A stretch of 64,000 nucleotides of DNA from the NCBI RefSeq assembly GCF_914767665.1, contig NC_059504.1, forward strand, positions 42,253,720 through 42,317,719, read 5' to 3'. This DNA comes from Harmonia axyridis (Eukaryota > Arthropoda > Insecta > Coleoptera > Coccinellidae). Position numbers and translations under genes: made by a program. The notes below the pieces were generated by a model that had not been told where the DNA came from, made no database searches, and was given only the letters and a program-made list of their open reading frames with translations. Positions 44,634 to 55,271 of this stretch are shown piece by piece; position 1 is the stretch's first letter; every line of letters begins with the position of its first letter.

Positions 44634-45530
44634 CACATAATACACTTCGCCAATAAATTGACCACTCAGAATAAGGCAAGTGTTTCTCTAGCAATAAGAA
44701 AGATAATAAAGTGAATCGAAAACAAAAATTTTGAAAAACGATGAGGCTAAAGTGTAAGTTGAATTCCAACTTGGTATAATGTAACTGTTACACTCTGCAG
44801 AGGTTTACAAATTTGATGGAAAAAACAAGCTATAATTGCGACACTCGGTATTCAAAAATAGAGGTTTTTATGCGCATACGATTCTCACACCAACGTTCTG
44901 GAGAAAATAACCTGTCATTCAAAAGAAAAGAAGTTTTGACGAAAATGCATCTTAAACTTGAGCCAAGTTTTTTGTTTTGGATTTCAGTTTGGTGCGTTAA
45001 TTTATTGGTATAGTGTATAATGCGATAGTTAACTTTTCAGTACGAAACGCCACAACAAAGGCTTGTTTAGTAAACAGGTTCAAATTTTTGATGTGCAATA
45101 TCGAGGGCTGCTCATAATAGGGTTCTGCGTTCTGGTTGTTGAGTCCTTGACACAATCACGTCCAATAAATCTCGAGAATATCATATAATCAACATCATTT
45201 CTGCATTCAGTCGACGAGCGGTCTCGAACTGTACAATATTCGAACATAAATCATTTTAACAATAACGTACACTTCCCTAATTGATGCTGATGTGTGCTAT
45301 GTTTCATCTTTGGTGTAACTCACTTAGAACGGAAACTTGGCCTTGTTCGTATTCTACTTCCAAGTTTATAATTGCACAGTAAAATATCGACCGACAAATT
45401 ATTCTGGAGGAGATTAGAATGGAATTAATTAACACGTTTCAGATTATTGCCCTTCATTTTAGAAAATTCCAGAACACTATTAAGGAGAATTTTTCTGAAA
45501 CTTACACCGGAAAATTCACGTACAGACCTA
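44634..45530. other. Stretch without an assigned gene
   Basis: Nothing recognised. A 66-residue frame at 44813-45013 has no motif. Confidence 0.3.
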
Positions 45531-45696
45531 ACTGACGAAGAAACTGCAACACCCAGTAGAAATTTAATTTTTTTTATGGTGCAGTATAGTATAGCAAGGA
45601 GTAAATGATTGAAATTTGGAGGAAAAACGAAGGGTTTACAATTTTTTTTTTAAATTTATTGACTATGTGTTTGTCCACCTCGATTATATGTATATA

Positions 45697-46430
45697 CAGA
45701 GTGGCCACTTTTTCAATGGGATTGTATTGGTAACTTTTAAACCCTAAGAGTTAGAAGGTCGGTCGAATGGAGAAAAAATTGCATGCATAGAAGCATTATC
45801 AAGAAGTTCAAACAAATCGAGATTATCAGTGCCGGTTATTGAGATATCATAAGAAAAGTAAATTTTGTCATTTTGATTTTTCTTTTTTTCCCACTTTATT
45901 TCAAATATTATCGGAAAATGTTACAGGAATTTTTTATTCGACAGTAAATTGTTCTCAATTTGACGTAATCAGATTTCGTATCCAACGTTTCGTGCTCTCT
46001 GGGCCACCCTCAACCTCATTTTTTTCAATTCAGACCTGTATATTTCATGACACTTTTCGAAATAACTTTTAACGCTGAATTCAACGACATATCATACAAT
46101 GTCATTCAAAGTTGATTTTCAGGTGATTTTGACCCTTATCCAAATTTCTTTGGGTCGGAGCACGACAAATTGAGGACAATTTACTGTCGAATAAAAAATT
46201 CCTGTAACATTTTTCGATAATATTTGAAATAAAGTGGGAAAAAAGAAAAATCAAAATGACATAATTTACTTTCCTTATGATATCTCAATAACCGGCCCTG
46301 ATAATCTCGATTTGTTTGAACTGCTTGATAATGCTTCTATGCATGCAACTTTTTCTCCATTTGACCGACCTTTTAACTCTTATGGTTTGAAAGTTACCAA
46401 TACAATCCCATTGAAAAAGTGGCCACCCTG
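45697..46430. mobile_element. Long-armed foldback element, second type
   Basis: Arms of about 270 bases (45697-45965 and 46160-46430) are near-perfect reverse complements. Ends CAGAGTGGCCACTTTTTC and (complement) CAGGGTGGCCACTTTTTC lie between TA dinucleotides. The ends resemble the foldback at 42712 but the arms differ in sequence. Confidence 0.85.
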
Positions 46431-46435
46431 TATAC

Positions 46436-47420
46436 TACCCAACACGTCTCGGCATTGATGCAATGAGATGGTCTATTTCTTCTTGAGGGTTACTAAGTAT
46501 CCCAAGCTACCTGTACTTCATATATCAGAGCCGCCAAAGTCCGTGGGGGCTGGGGTAAATTTCCAAGCCTTCTACCCATGATGTCCCAAACATGCTCTAT
46601 GGGTGAAAGGTCGGGGGATCTGGGAGGCCATGGCAAAATATTCATATGGGTCTCTTCGAAAAAGTTTAAACTAACTCTGGCAATATGAGATGGGGCATTA
46701 TCTTGCTGAAATTCTCGAGCCGGTTGAGGTAAGGAAGAACATATGGCTCCACTATTTCTTTAAGGTAATGCGGCGCGGTTACATCGAATGAAGACTTAAG
46801 GTGGCCTACTTGCATGCAATTGCACCCCATACCATTACATCAACTGTCCAATGTAAATTACGCTCATCATAAAACTGAACGTCTTTCTCCCCTACGTTGT
46901 CTTACCCTTTTTCAGCAATTATGTGCACTCAAGGAGAATCGAGATACATAAGAAAAGACGTCCTGATGCCATTCCACATTCCAATATTGACGTTTTCTGC
47001 ACCACTATAATTGTTGACGGCGATGCTCAGCCGGCAGAGGTAACACAAGATGAGGTCGATAATGCTGCAGTTCAAAAAACCTTATCCGGGGGTAAACTGT
47101 TCGGACAGTTACAGGATGGCCTTGTTCTTCTAACCACTCATTAGCCAAAGATCGAGTTGTCGAAAATCGATCTCTTACGGCCATAATTCTTAGACGTCGA
47201 TCTCCAACTTCAACGTCCGGTGCCTACTCTTCTTCGATTTTCGGCATTATCAAATCAAGCTTGACAACATCTCATAACAGTAGTTGGATATATTTTCGTA
47301 CGGCTAGCAATTTTTCGAAATGACAACCCCGCCTCCCGTAGACCAATAATTCGACCTCTTTCAAATTCACTTAGCTGGCGATAAATTCCGCGTAAACATG
47401 TTCTAGGCATTTTAACAACT
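46436..47420 (-). pseudogene. Tc1-like transposase, decayed copy 2
   Basis: Aligns on the minus strand with the copy at 36790-38040, including the region of ESRFSL...AHNC and the C-terminal EEIDHLIASMPRRVG, with many frameshifts and small deletions. No long intact frame remains. Assigned by similarity to copy 1 and by the enclosing terminal repeats. Confidence 0.65.
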
Positions 47421-47599
47421 AAACATCGACTTTGTGCTCCTCAAACAGCTGGTTTGTTGTACAACTTGTTCGCATGAAAAAAACTTTTTTGTCCCAATAA
47501 AATCATTCAGGTACTCCTTGCTATACTATTTATGTTTTACCAAAATAAAATTAGAATTCACACAGCTCCTTCTGAGTGTTGCAGTTTATTTGTCAGTTA

Positions 47600-49035
47600 G
47601 TATAATTCTCTCAAATGAAAATATTAGAATTTGTATTTGTATTATCATCGCCTTCATTGATATGATTGATATGAATCCCCAAAAGAGCTACCTATATGTA
47701 TTGATTTTCAAAATAATGAAAGGTATTGGATAGATGAAAATTATTTATTGAAATGAATCTAACTGGATATATTGTAATGTGGAATGCTCATTACATCATA
47801 ATAATATTATTATGGTCAAATTCCGACCATAATATCAACTACAATACATCCGCTTCAGTTATTCTATTAATTTATTTGTGAAATATGTAATATCACTTTT
47901 TCAGTTTATATGTTTGGTCTCATTATGATATGTTCCATCCAATTGCTTTCTATATTGGAATCTCATAAATGGAAATAGCCACAGTAACCAATTTGGTATT
48001 ATTCATGTTTCATTATTTCATTGTTGGCACTTGCGTTTCGCATGTAAAATCCATCTAGGGATTCCATAAATATGATAGTTCCAAATATTATTTTCCTTTT
48101 CATTTCAAAATAGCATATTCCATCATGATGACAATTTCAAGTATTCAGCTGAAGTCTATATCAATCACCCAAACCATACAACATTGAGCAGAATATAGTA
48201 GAAAATTGCCTAATATTCCAGTGACCACAAAACCTACGGAATTGAGATTTTAGGTGTTGATATGACATAACAGTTCCAAGCTCCGCGCAGATCATTTCAT
48301 CAGATTCATAGAAATGTAGAAGATTGTCAGAAAAGAAATACCCAATATTTCCTTGTAGATCCGATCCAGTTCAGATTTTGCGTGTCCCTATATCAATATC
48401 ACTTTCCAAATACGCACAAAATTTTTGTTGATAGTGTTATCGAATATCGAAATACAAATCCGAATATTTCAGCGACAACAGATCAGACCGAATTCAAATA
48501 TCGCAAAAAATTGGTTAAGTCCTGACACGAAGTTAGGAGATTTTGACCTCTCGTTCATTCTTTCACCAATTGCTACTTTGGAGAATGTATATACCCATAT
48601 CACTCCGACACCAAAGAGAGACATAACTTTTTTTTTAGCCGGTTTTCCACTGATTTGAAAAGTCGATACTGTCTATAGCTATGGAATATGAAGAAATGAT
48701 AAACTATTCTGAAATAGTTATTTGTTTTACTAGGAAGCAAAGTATCATAGTAGATTGACTGCTGCGGCTGATAGTTAAAGTGAGTTGCCGAGTTGAACAT
48801 ACAATTTTGTCTGCGATTGTTTATAATGATATATGTAGGATATTGTATTTGCAAATTATTACAATTCCCACAATCTTTTTATTTTTCCTGTAGTGATAAA
48901 TTAAAACGAAATTTGATAGAAATCGCAATTGTTGGTATGGTTGGTTGCTATGAAAATGTATATGTCCATAATAATTATAGTTTGACAACTTATGAAATAT
49001 CTGACAGCTTTTTAGGAAAAAATCAGATATATTTA
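47600..49035. other. Stretch mostly without assigned gene; one candidate exon start
   Basis: AT-rich. At 48894 a strong acceptor (TTTTTATTTTTCCTGTAG) precedes a frame DKLKRNLIEIAIVGMVGCYE that stays open into solo LTR 5. No clear donor was found. Otherwise nothing. Confidence 0.25.
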
Positions 49036-49905
49036 TGTAGGATCCAATTATTATTCCCTGTAAATAATTGCGATGGTCAACCGGATGCTTGGAGACCTAT
49101 TAGTTTCTTTTAGTGTCGAGGGCATGACAGTTTCAATTGATTCACAGGGAACGAATTGTTATTGTACATATAATGTAAAAAGGATGTGTAATTCTTCGGG
49201 GTGTCGAAGATGTGTCATGTCGGTTGTAAAACTCAAGAGATATACTGGGGTTGGGAAAGTTCGAGAACAAGGCGGTTGTACCAGATGTGTTACATCTGTG
49301 TTCAGGTTCTAGTCCTTCGAGAATATTCGATTTCCAGGAATCCGCGAAGATCTTTGTGGGCGGTACGGCAAAATTGTTATTGGACTAGGGGATGGTACTT
49401 TCCCTAAGGGTGTGGCCAAGAAAGAAGGGAGGTCGATTTTCGAGACAGGCTAAGTTCCAATCGGCAGAGAGACAGTTCAAATTAAGCCGAAAACGGGTAA
49501 AGTTGAAGTTAAGTCTAAGACGGGAGACAGAACAAGTTCGGTCGGTCAACTCAAGACGTACGACGTAAAGACGGTTCGCGGACTAGATTAAGACGAGTCG
49601 CGAACAAGTCAAAGACGAGACGACCGAAAATTTGAAGTACGACGAAGACGTGATGAACGAAGACGTTTCGAGTAATTAAACTAGAGTTAAAGACGAAATT
49701 CAGTACCGTAGTGAGAAACTTGTAATTAAGACGTAATTAGGATCTTCTCAATACTGAGTTTGTACTGTATAAGTGTGGCTTTGTAAATAGATGTAAAAAA
49801 TTGAAAAGAGTTTAATTATTACAAATCCTAAAAAGTCACGGAGAAAAAGACGAAAGGCCAGGTAATCGAATCATACCTCTAGACGATCGATTAACCAAGC
49901 CTACA
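49036..49905 (+). mobile_element. Solo LTR 5
   Basis: Starts TGTAGGATCCAATTATTA and ends AACCAAGCCTACA. Flanked by TTTA (left) and TTCA (right), a 4-base duplication with one mismatch. It contains the conserved LTR open frame with a one-base deletion near 49300. Confidence 0.85.
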
Positions 49906-50576
49906 TTCATATTATGGACAATGTTAGGGAAGTAGAAGTCTTTACTCCTCCAGAAATAAGGGAGGTGGCAAAAAATATTGATTGTCAGAAAATGTAGAAT
50001 GTTTTATTCTCATTGAGAATAATTATTTTGCTGGCTAGGCAGGAAAAGAAATACTTTGCTGTGTGTCGGCAAAATTAATATTCGCTGTCAATCGGAGTAA
50101 AAATCTTTTTTCTACAAACGTGCGCTTTCAACCCTTTTTCGGCATACATTTTGAGTCCCAAACTGTACAGGAAAAATTCCTGCTAATTGTTTTCCGCATG
50201 CATATATTAAAGAGTGAATTTAATTTTGTCATGGCTGTATGCACCGAACGTCCAATTAACGCCAATGATGAGATAACTATGGTAACGACATGCAGAAATA
50301 CGTCTGTTATTCATGTGTGAATAATCAATCAAACCAAATTTGATCTGTATATCAGTGTATTTGTTGTAATATCAAAGTTGATACGTTTGTGTTGTTGAGT
50401 TTTGTTGCCTAGTGGTGAAGGACAGTCGATAGTACTGCATTTGTATAAAATGTCTAAAAACATGGTGTATGCACTCGTCAATTCTCGAATGCAATGACAT
50501 TCGACCGAATTGAGAATATTAGTTTTATTTCGTGGCGGCGTCGGAATGTCATACTTCTCATTTCGATCTTTTTCCC
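49906..50576. other. Stretch without an assigned gene
   Basis: An 85-residue frame at 50063-50320 has no recognised motif. Confidence 0.25.
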
Positions 50577-50735
50577 GTTGATATTGATCTGAATTTGATT
50601 GATTATCAAATCAACAGATGAACTCCAAGGATCAGTTTCCTGTGTAAAATAAACATTTGTAATGTATGTAGTTCATGAATTCTCGTTAAAAAAATGTGCA
50701 GAATGTTACTATGGTGAAGAAAAATATAAAATCTA
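50577..50735 (+). repeat. Direct repeat of about 155 bp, copy 1
   Basis: Nearly identical to 52055-52206 (shared GATTATCAAATCAACAGATG and GAATTCTCGTT.AAAAAATG). It is followed by AGATGCATAGAATACCTGG, which occurs inverted just before copy 2. Confidence 0.8.
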
Positions 50736-52053
50736 AGATGCATAGAATACCTGGTGTGTTTACTGATTCGATTTTGTTTCAGACTTTTTGAGAGACCCAC
50801 CTGTTGCTTTAGTGGTCTGCTTCACCAGAGTGCTGTAAGGTGGCGCTCTTTAAAATTTTTCGAATTCCCGCATCTGCCTGGTGTCGTTTAAAAAGGAAAT
50901 ACTGATTTTATACACTGCAAACATTCACAATAAATTACAATTCAGTTCATATCGAATTTTTACTCAAATGAATGGAATATAATGACAGACCATAGAATAT
51001 AAAATATTATTGTTCTATACTCAAAGTTCACGACAAGAGCGTAGAAATAGGGGGATATTAGGGGAAATTACGCGGTGCTCCTAAATTGGAGATACAAATG
51101 AAAATGACAGATTTCCGGATCATTTTGAGAAAAAAAGTCCTATAGCATGAGTCCCCAAACATTTTGTTTTGAGATACATGTGTTGAAGTCCAAGTTATTT
51201 TCTCGTATAACCTTCCCTTCACAAGATATTTAATATGAATTGGCCATAGATATTCCAGTTTAAAGTTTTCACTATGTGATATGATAATTTTGAATGCAAA
51301 TCTACAGGGTGATATATTTTCTGGAAGGATGCCTGCTTCCTTCCTCCAAAACTATATTTTGGTGAATGGCTGTTAGTTTAGAAAAATGTAGAAAAAAAGC
51401 TCTGGTCCAGTACTATACTTTTTGGTTTGTTATAGTTTTGTCGTATCTGCTATCGATTTCGAGAAAAATCTCTAGTAATCCTCAGGAAAATCCAAATTAT
51501 TATGAAGATCCAGCTAGTAAGCTCTAATGAATGCATTAATTATAAGTTTTGGTATTCATTTACCTAATCTGTAGCGAAGATTAATAAATATTTGATAAAC
51601 TGTACGACACACTAGAAACAACCTGTATATTGAAAGCAAAGCCTTTGTGGGCTCATATTCATGAAACTTTTTTTTCTCAAAATCATCCAAGTAATTTCCC
51701 ATTTTCCTTCGTAACTCTTATTTGAGAACAAGGTAAGCACAACTGAATTAGTAACAACAAAAATTATTTCGAGTAATTTGGTTCAAACTTCATTATCAAA
51801 CTTCTTTTTCTAACATTACAGATATGAATAAAAGTTGTCGTCAAAAATTTTTTTTCGATTATCCCTCCCCAAGAAAAAAAAGATCTACACCCTTTTTTCA
51901 CAAGAGTCGAGAAATGTCAAATGTAAACGATGTATGCGCCATCTGAAAAGTCCGCGATCCCTCGAAATCAAGTAGGTATAAATCCGAAAAATCTTCCGTT
52001 TTGTCTGAAAGTTTTACAGCTATAAGTAGACACACCAGGTATTCTATGCATCT
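50736..52053. mobile_element. TIR-bounded segment between direct repeats, containing element F copy 3
   Basis: Both ends carry AGATGCATAGAATACCTGG in opposite orientation, with similarity of about 45 bases inward. The interior has no transposase frame. Together with the flanking direct repeats it may be a rearranged or composite element. Confidence 0.45.
51077..51729 (+). mobile_element. Non-autonomous TIR element F, copy 3
   Basis: Starts GCTCCTAAATTGGAGATAC, ends CTTATTTGAGAAC, with imperfect terminal inverted repeats of about 100 bases. Colinear with copy 2 and inverted relative to copy 1. No protein. Confidence 0.65.
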
Positions 52054-52054
52054 T

Positions 52055-52206
52055 AATATTGATCTGAATTTGATTGATTATCAAATCAACAGATGAACTC
52101 CAAGAATCAGTTTCCTGTGTAAAATAAACATTTGTAATATGTAGTTCATGAATTCTCGTTGAAAAAATGTGCAGAATGTTACTATGGCGAAAAAAATATA
52201 AAATCC
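52055..52206 (+). repeat. Direct repeat of about 155 bp, copy 2
   Basis: See copy 1 at 50577; a few substitutions and a 4-base indel separate them. Confidence 0.8.
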
Positions 52207-52830
52207 ACTAATGACAGGAATAATATGATAGCACTAAAGGTTCTCAAAAATTTTTCATATTAAGGGCTAAACTGAGAAAACAAAGGAAAGTAAATTCTAA
52301 TGAACTAGTTGTTTCTATATTATATCTTGTATAATTAAAAGTGCATATTGTCCAAAGAAAAGTGTAAGGAATGATCATCTTGCGAATATTTGTATATCCT
52401 AGGAATTTGAAGAAGAAAACAGTGAATGAAGTCATCTCCATTCGGTACATCTGCAGTGGATTATTAATATATTATATTACATAATTTGTTAATAGCGCTA
52501 CCTACATTTGACCAAGCTCAACTAATATTCTCAAAATTGGCAAAACAAAATATAATTAGTGAATTCACCAGGTTTTTAGACATCGTACATTTGTACTAAA
52601 AAATACATATTTAATAATCGTATTTCACTACAACAATATAATATTTACATCTGATGATGAACTGCCCTCTGATATATTAGAAGCAGCTTATGAGGCCGGT
52701 CTTCATTTGCTATCATCAAAGTCAAAATTAATGACAATATACGAGAAGCAATATTCTCATTTCATTTATTGGTGTTATACTTAGAGAATAAAACGAGAAA
52801 AGAGGAAGTGTTTTCAGCATATTTTTTGGA
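52207..52830. other. Stretch without an assigned gene
   Basis: AT-rich, no motif or shared repeat. Confidence 0.3.
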
Positions 52831-53190
52831 AATGTCTAAAATTTTGAAACCGAAGATTTTATGGTCTTGATATCCTTTGATAAAAAGTGTCTGTAAAGTA
52901 AAACTGCCTTCATCATAAGAAAGAATATTGGCATTCGCCCAAAAAGGCCTAAAGCTTCCTAAAAATGTTTAATGGATTCGGACCTTACTTGGCGGAAATT
53001 CATTATAAATAAAGTAAGACAAAGTAAATTCCACTGGATCCATTGAAATTGTAATAAGGAAGCTTTTGAACTTTTTGGGCGAAAACCAATGTTCTGTCTT
53101 TTGATGAATACAGTTTTACTTCACAGACACTTTTTATCAAAGAATATCGGGATCGTACAATTTTTAGTTTCAAAATTTTAGACATTTCAA
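52831..53190. repeat. Foldback repeat with about 165-bp arms
   Basis: Left arm 52831-52995 and right arm 53015-53190 are about 80 percent reverse complementary (shared AAATGTCTAAAATTTTGAAA and TTTGATAAAAAGTGTCTGT). It directly abuts the hammerhead-like motif. Confidence 0.75.
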
Positions 53191-53236
53191 TTGCTAGCAA
53201 CAATTGTTTCGCCACAGGGTGGCTTCATCAGGCAAC
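53191..53236 (-). ncRNA. Hammerhead-ribozyme-like motif (Penelope-type), minus strand
   Basis: The minus strand reads CTGATGA, an extra A, then GCCAC-CCT-GTGGC (perfect 5-bp stem II), then GAAA, then the palindrome ACAATTGT and T, giving the core order CUGAUGA - stem II - GAAA - stem III - UH of type I hammerheads. Stem III is minimal (3 bp or intermolecular), as described for Penelope-like and related retroelement ribozymes. Stem I is weak (2 bp then mismatches) and the extra A after CUGAUGA is not ideal. Predicted cleavage would be after position 53199. A degenerate inverted partner lies at 53347-53391. Activity is unproven. Confidence 0.45.
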
Positions 53237-53392
53237 TTTTTGACTGATAAGAGTACAGGGCTCCTAGGAAACTTATATAGAAACAAAAAACTCGACCTTA
53301 ACACAACGATTCCTGTCTGACAGAATGTTTTTTGTCAGTCAAAAATGTAGCCTGCAGAAGCTTCAGTGTGGTGCAACAATTGTTGCTAACAA
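53191..53392. mobile_element. Small TIR unit with inverted hammerhead-like ends
   Basis: The two ends (about 60 bases each, 53191-53250 and 53335-53392) are inverted copies sharing GCAACAATTGTT and TTTTTGACTGA. The plus-strand copy has CTGCAGA instead of CTGATGA and GCAA instead of GAAA, so only the minus-strand core is intact. Possibly a non-autonomous derivative of a Penelope-like element's terminal repeats (inference). Confidence 0.45.
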
Positions 53393-53687
53393 TAAAATAG
53401 TTCAGTGAATATCACTTAGTTATTTTATTTTATTTATAACAATTCATTTATGTGTGCTATTCGTAGTCTTATTTTCTTCATAATTCAGATAGTATTTGTG
53501 AACAGTTGAGTTTTAATTCATTCTGCAGAAAAAATATTGTTCCCATCTCTTGCGGAACTTGAATTTTTCGGATAATGACTCATTGTTACAGAAGTATGCC
53601 CATATTATAGAATGCTGATAAATTACCAAACTAAACTCTACACGACTATAATCTGGTAGCATTTTTATTCTTTTGAATCTCTTACTA

Positions 53688-55269
53688 CACTGCTCAACAA
53701 TTGATAGGGATCACTTACTTGTTCTAAATTTATTTCTGAAATATTCGCTCCAAGATTATAAATTTAGTCAGATATAAGAGTATTTTCAGTTGATAATATG
53801 GTTCACTTGAGAAAAGAATGAAAAAATGGAAAGTTGGAGAGAAAAAAGACTTTATTAGGAACACTCAAAATTCTGTGTTTGAATAACATAAAAATTTTAT
53901 AATGAAACCACAAGAAGGCTGAAGTTTCGGTTAAGCTGGTACCTAGTTGGTCCCCCACGAGCTCGTCTCAAGCATTCTACCCTACGAGGCATACTTTCGA
54001 TCAAACGATTTATAAAATTTTGGGGCAAATTCGTCCAAATATCCCGTAAAGCGTTAGAAAGGTCCTCCAGGTTATTGATCGGTTGTTCTAAGGTTGACAA
54101 TTGTCTAGAAATCTCAGACCAGACATGTTCGATGCAATTTATGTCTGGAGAGCGAGCTGGCCAGTCCATCCTATACATAGCATGAGTTTCTAGCGCTTCA
54201 TTAACCAGACGACTACGGTGTGGACGGGCATTATCGTCAATTAAAATGAAATTCTCGCCCACGGCAGCCGCAAACGGAACAATTATGGGTTCAATAATCA
54301 TATCGTGATATCTCTGGCTGGTCATGGTGGTGTTCTGCAGAACAACCAACTCTGTGCGTTGGTTCAAACAAATGCCTCCCCATACACATATAGAACCTCC
54401 GCCAAAAGCTGTTGTGGGTACCATAAACTGTTCTGCATACCTTCGACCTCTTTCCCTCCAAGCAAGAATACGTCCATCGGAGTTGACCAAACGAAATCTA
54501 GACTCATCCGTAAATAAACATCGGCTCCAATCTTCAAGTGTCCAATTGCGGTGCTCCTCAGCCCATTGCCGTCGATGAACCCGGTGTTCCCTATTCAAAC
54601 GGGGATGTTGTACCCTCCTACGTGCTCTCAAACCACGAACATGTAGTCGTCGTCTTACAGTCTGGTTCGAAATTAGAACTCCTGTTGCAACTCTCAGTGA
54701 TCTATTGAGCTGCGACGCCGGGTAAGTGGGATTTCTCCTAGCATTGAGGATCAGAAGACGATCTTGGGCAGCTGTTGTACTGCGCTGCCGACCTCCCCCA
54801 TGAACATAAGCTACTGAGTCGTTTTGGATGGACCTATTCCAAGCCCGACTCACGACACTTTGCGAAACATTCAACCACCGGGACACTTCTCGCTGGGACA
54901 AACCTTCCTGTATCCACCGTATGATTTGGTCCAGTTGCACAGGAGCCAAACGTCTTCTTGGCATGACTGATAAGCTGATATTGTTCTCATTTCATCAATT
55001 ATTGTCACCTTATGTGTTTGAACGAGAGAAAAAAACAGATTTAATAACAAATACCACATTGCTTTTCACTCCACCTGTAACAGCCTACAGATAATAATCG
55101 ATTTTGTGAACAAGAGCCGAAGAAGTGAGGAAGACTTTGATATAATCAACTCAAAACATCTTACTTTTTCCTTAGAGAACATATAATGTACAGATATTCA
55201 CGAGATAACTTGAAAAAAATACAAATGAAGAGAAGTTCATAAGTGATCCCTAGCAATTGTTGATCCGTG
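53688..55269 (-). mobile_element. Complete Tc1-like transposon, 1582 bp
   Basis: Terminal inverted repeats of about 33 bases: CACTGCTCAACAATTGATAG at the left and, complemented, CACGGATCAACAATTGCTAG at the right, both continuing GGGATCACTTA. TA duplications flank it (53686-53687, 55270-55271). It contains one uninterrupted transposase gene. This is the only element in the window with matching ends and an intact enzyme, so it is a candidate autonomous copy. Confidence 0.92.
53897..54964 (-). CDS. Tc1-like DD34E transposase, intact, 355 residues
   Basis: Cut-and-paste transposase acting in the nucleus on the element's own terminal repeats. The N-terminus (residues 1-45) is a helix-turn-helix (LSQREVSRWLNVSQSVVSRA), followed by a GRQR motif (58-61; GRPR in relatives) and a second DNA-binding region with basic clusters (about 75-130, including RARRRVQH). 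The catalytic triad is complete: D153 in LFTDESRF, D244 in LIDDNARPH and E279 in SPDINCIEHVW, with exactly 34 residues between the last two (DD34E). A glycine-rich box (AFGGGSICVWGGI, 186-198) is typical. The length matches the family (about 340-360). MPRRRLAP is chosen as start since it opens the frame and leaves about 300 bp of 5' terminal sequence. It is followed by a stop about 210 bp before the other end. No frameshift, stop or missing key residue was seen. Confidence 0.93.
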   Translation of the reverse strand: MPRRRLAPVQLDQIIRWIQEGLSQREVSRWLNVSQSVVSRAWNRSIQNDSVAYVHGGGRQRSTTAAQDRLLILNARRNPTYPASQLNRSLRVATGVLISNQTVRRRLHVRGLRARRRVQHPRLNREHRVHRRQWAEEHRNWTLEDWSRCLFTDESRFRLVNSDGRILAWRERGRRYAEQFMVPTTAFGGGSICVWGGICLNQRTELVVLQNTTMTSQRYHDMIIEPIIVPFAAAVGENFILIDDNARPHRSRLVNEALETHAMYRMDWPARSPDINCIEHVWSEISRQLSTLEQPINNLEDLSNALRDIWTNLPQNFINRLIESMPRRVECLRRARGGPTRYQLNRNFSLLVVSL

Positions 55270-55271
55270 TA

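Larger units (their letters stand above)
45531..47597 (-). mobile_element. Tc1-like element, copy 2, with TIRs and a nested foldback
   Basis: The left end ACTGACGAAGAAACTGCAAC and the complement of the right end ACTGACAAATAAACTGCAAC match, each next to TA (45529-45530; 47598-47599). Subterminal TAGTATAGCAAGGAGTA is also inverted at both ends. The 734-bp foldback 45697-46430 is inserted in its 3' part, so the element itself is about 1.33 kb. Confidence 0.8.

Noticed and set aside
54305..54578. Plus-strand frames of 70-84 residues
   Set aside because: Shadows antisense to the intact Tc1 transposase.
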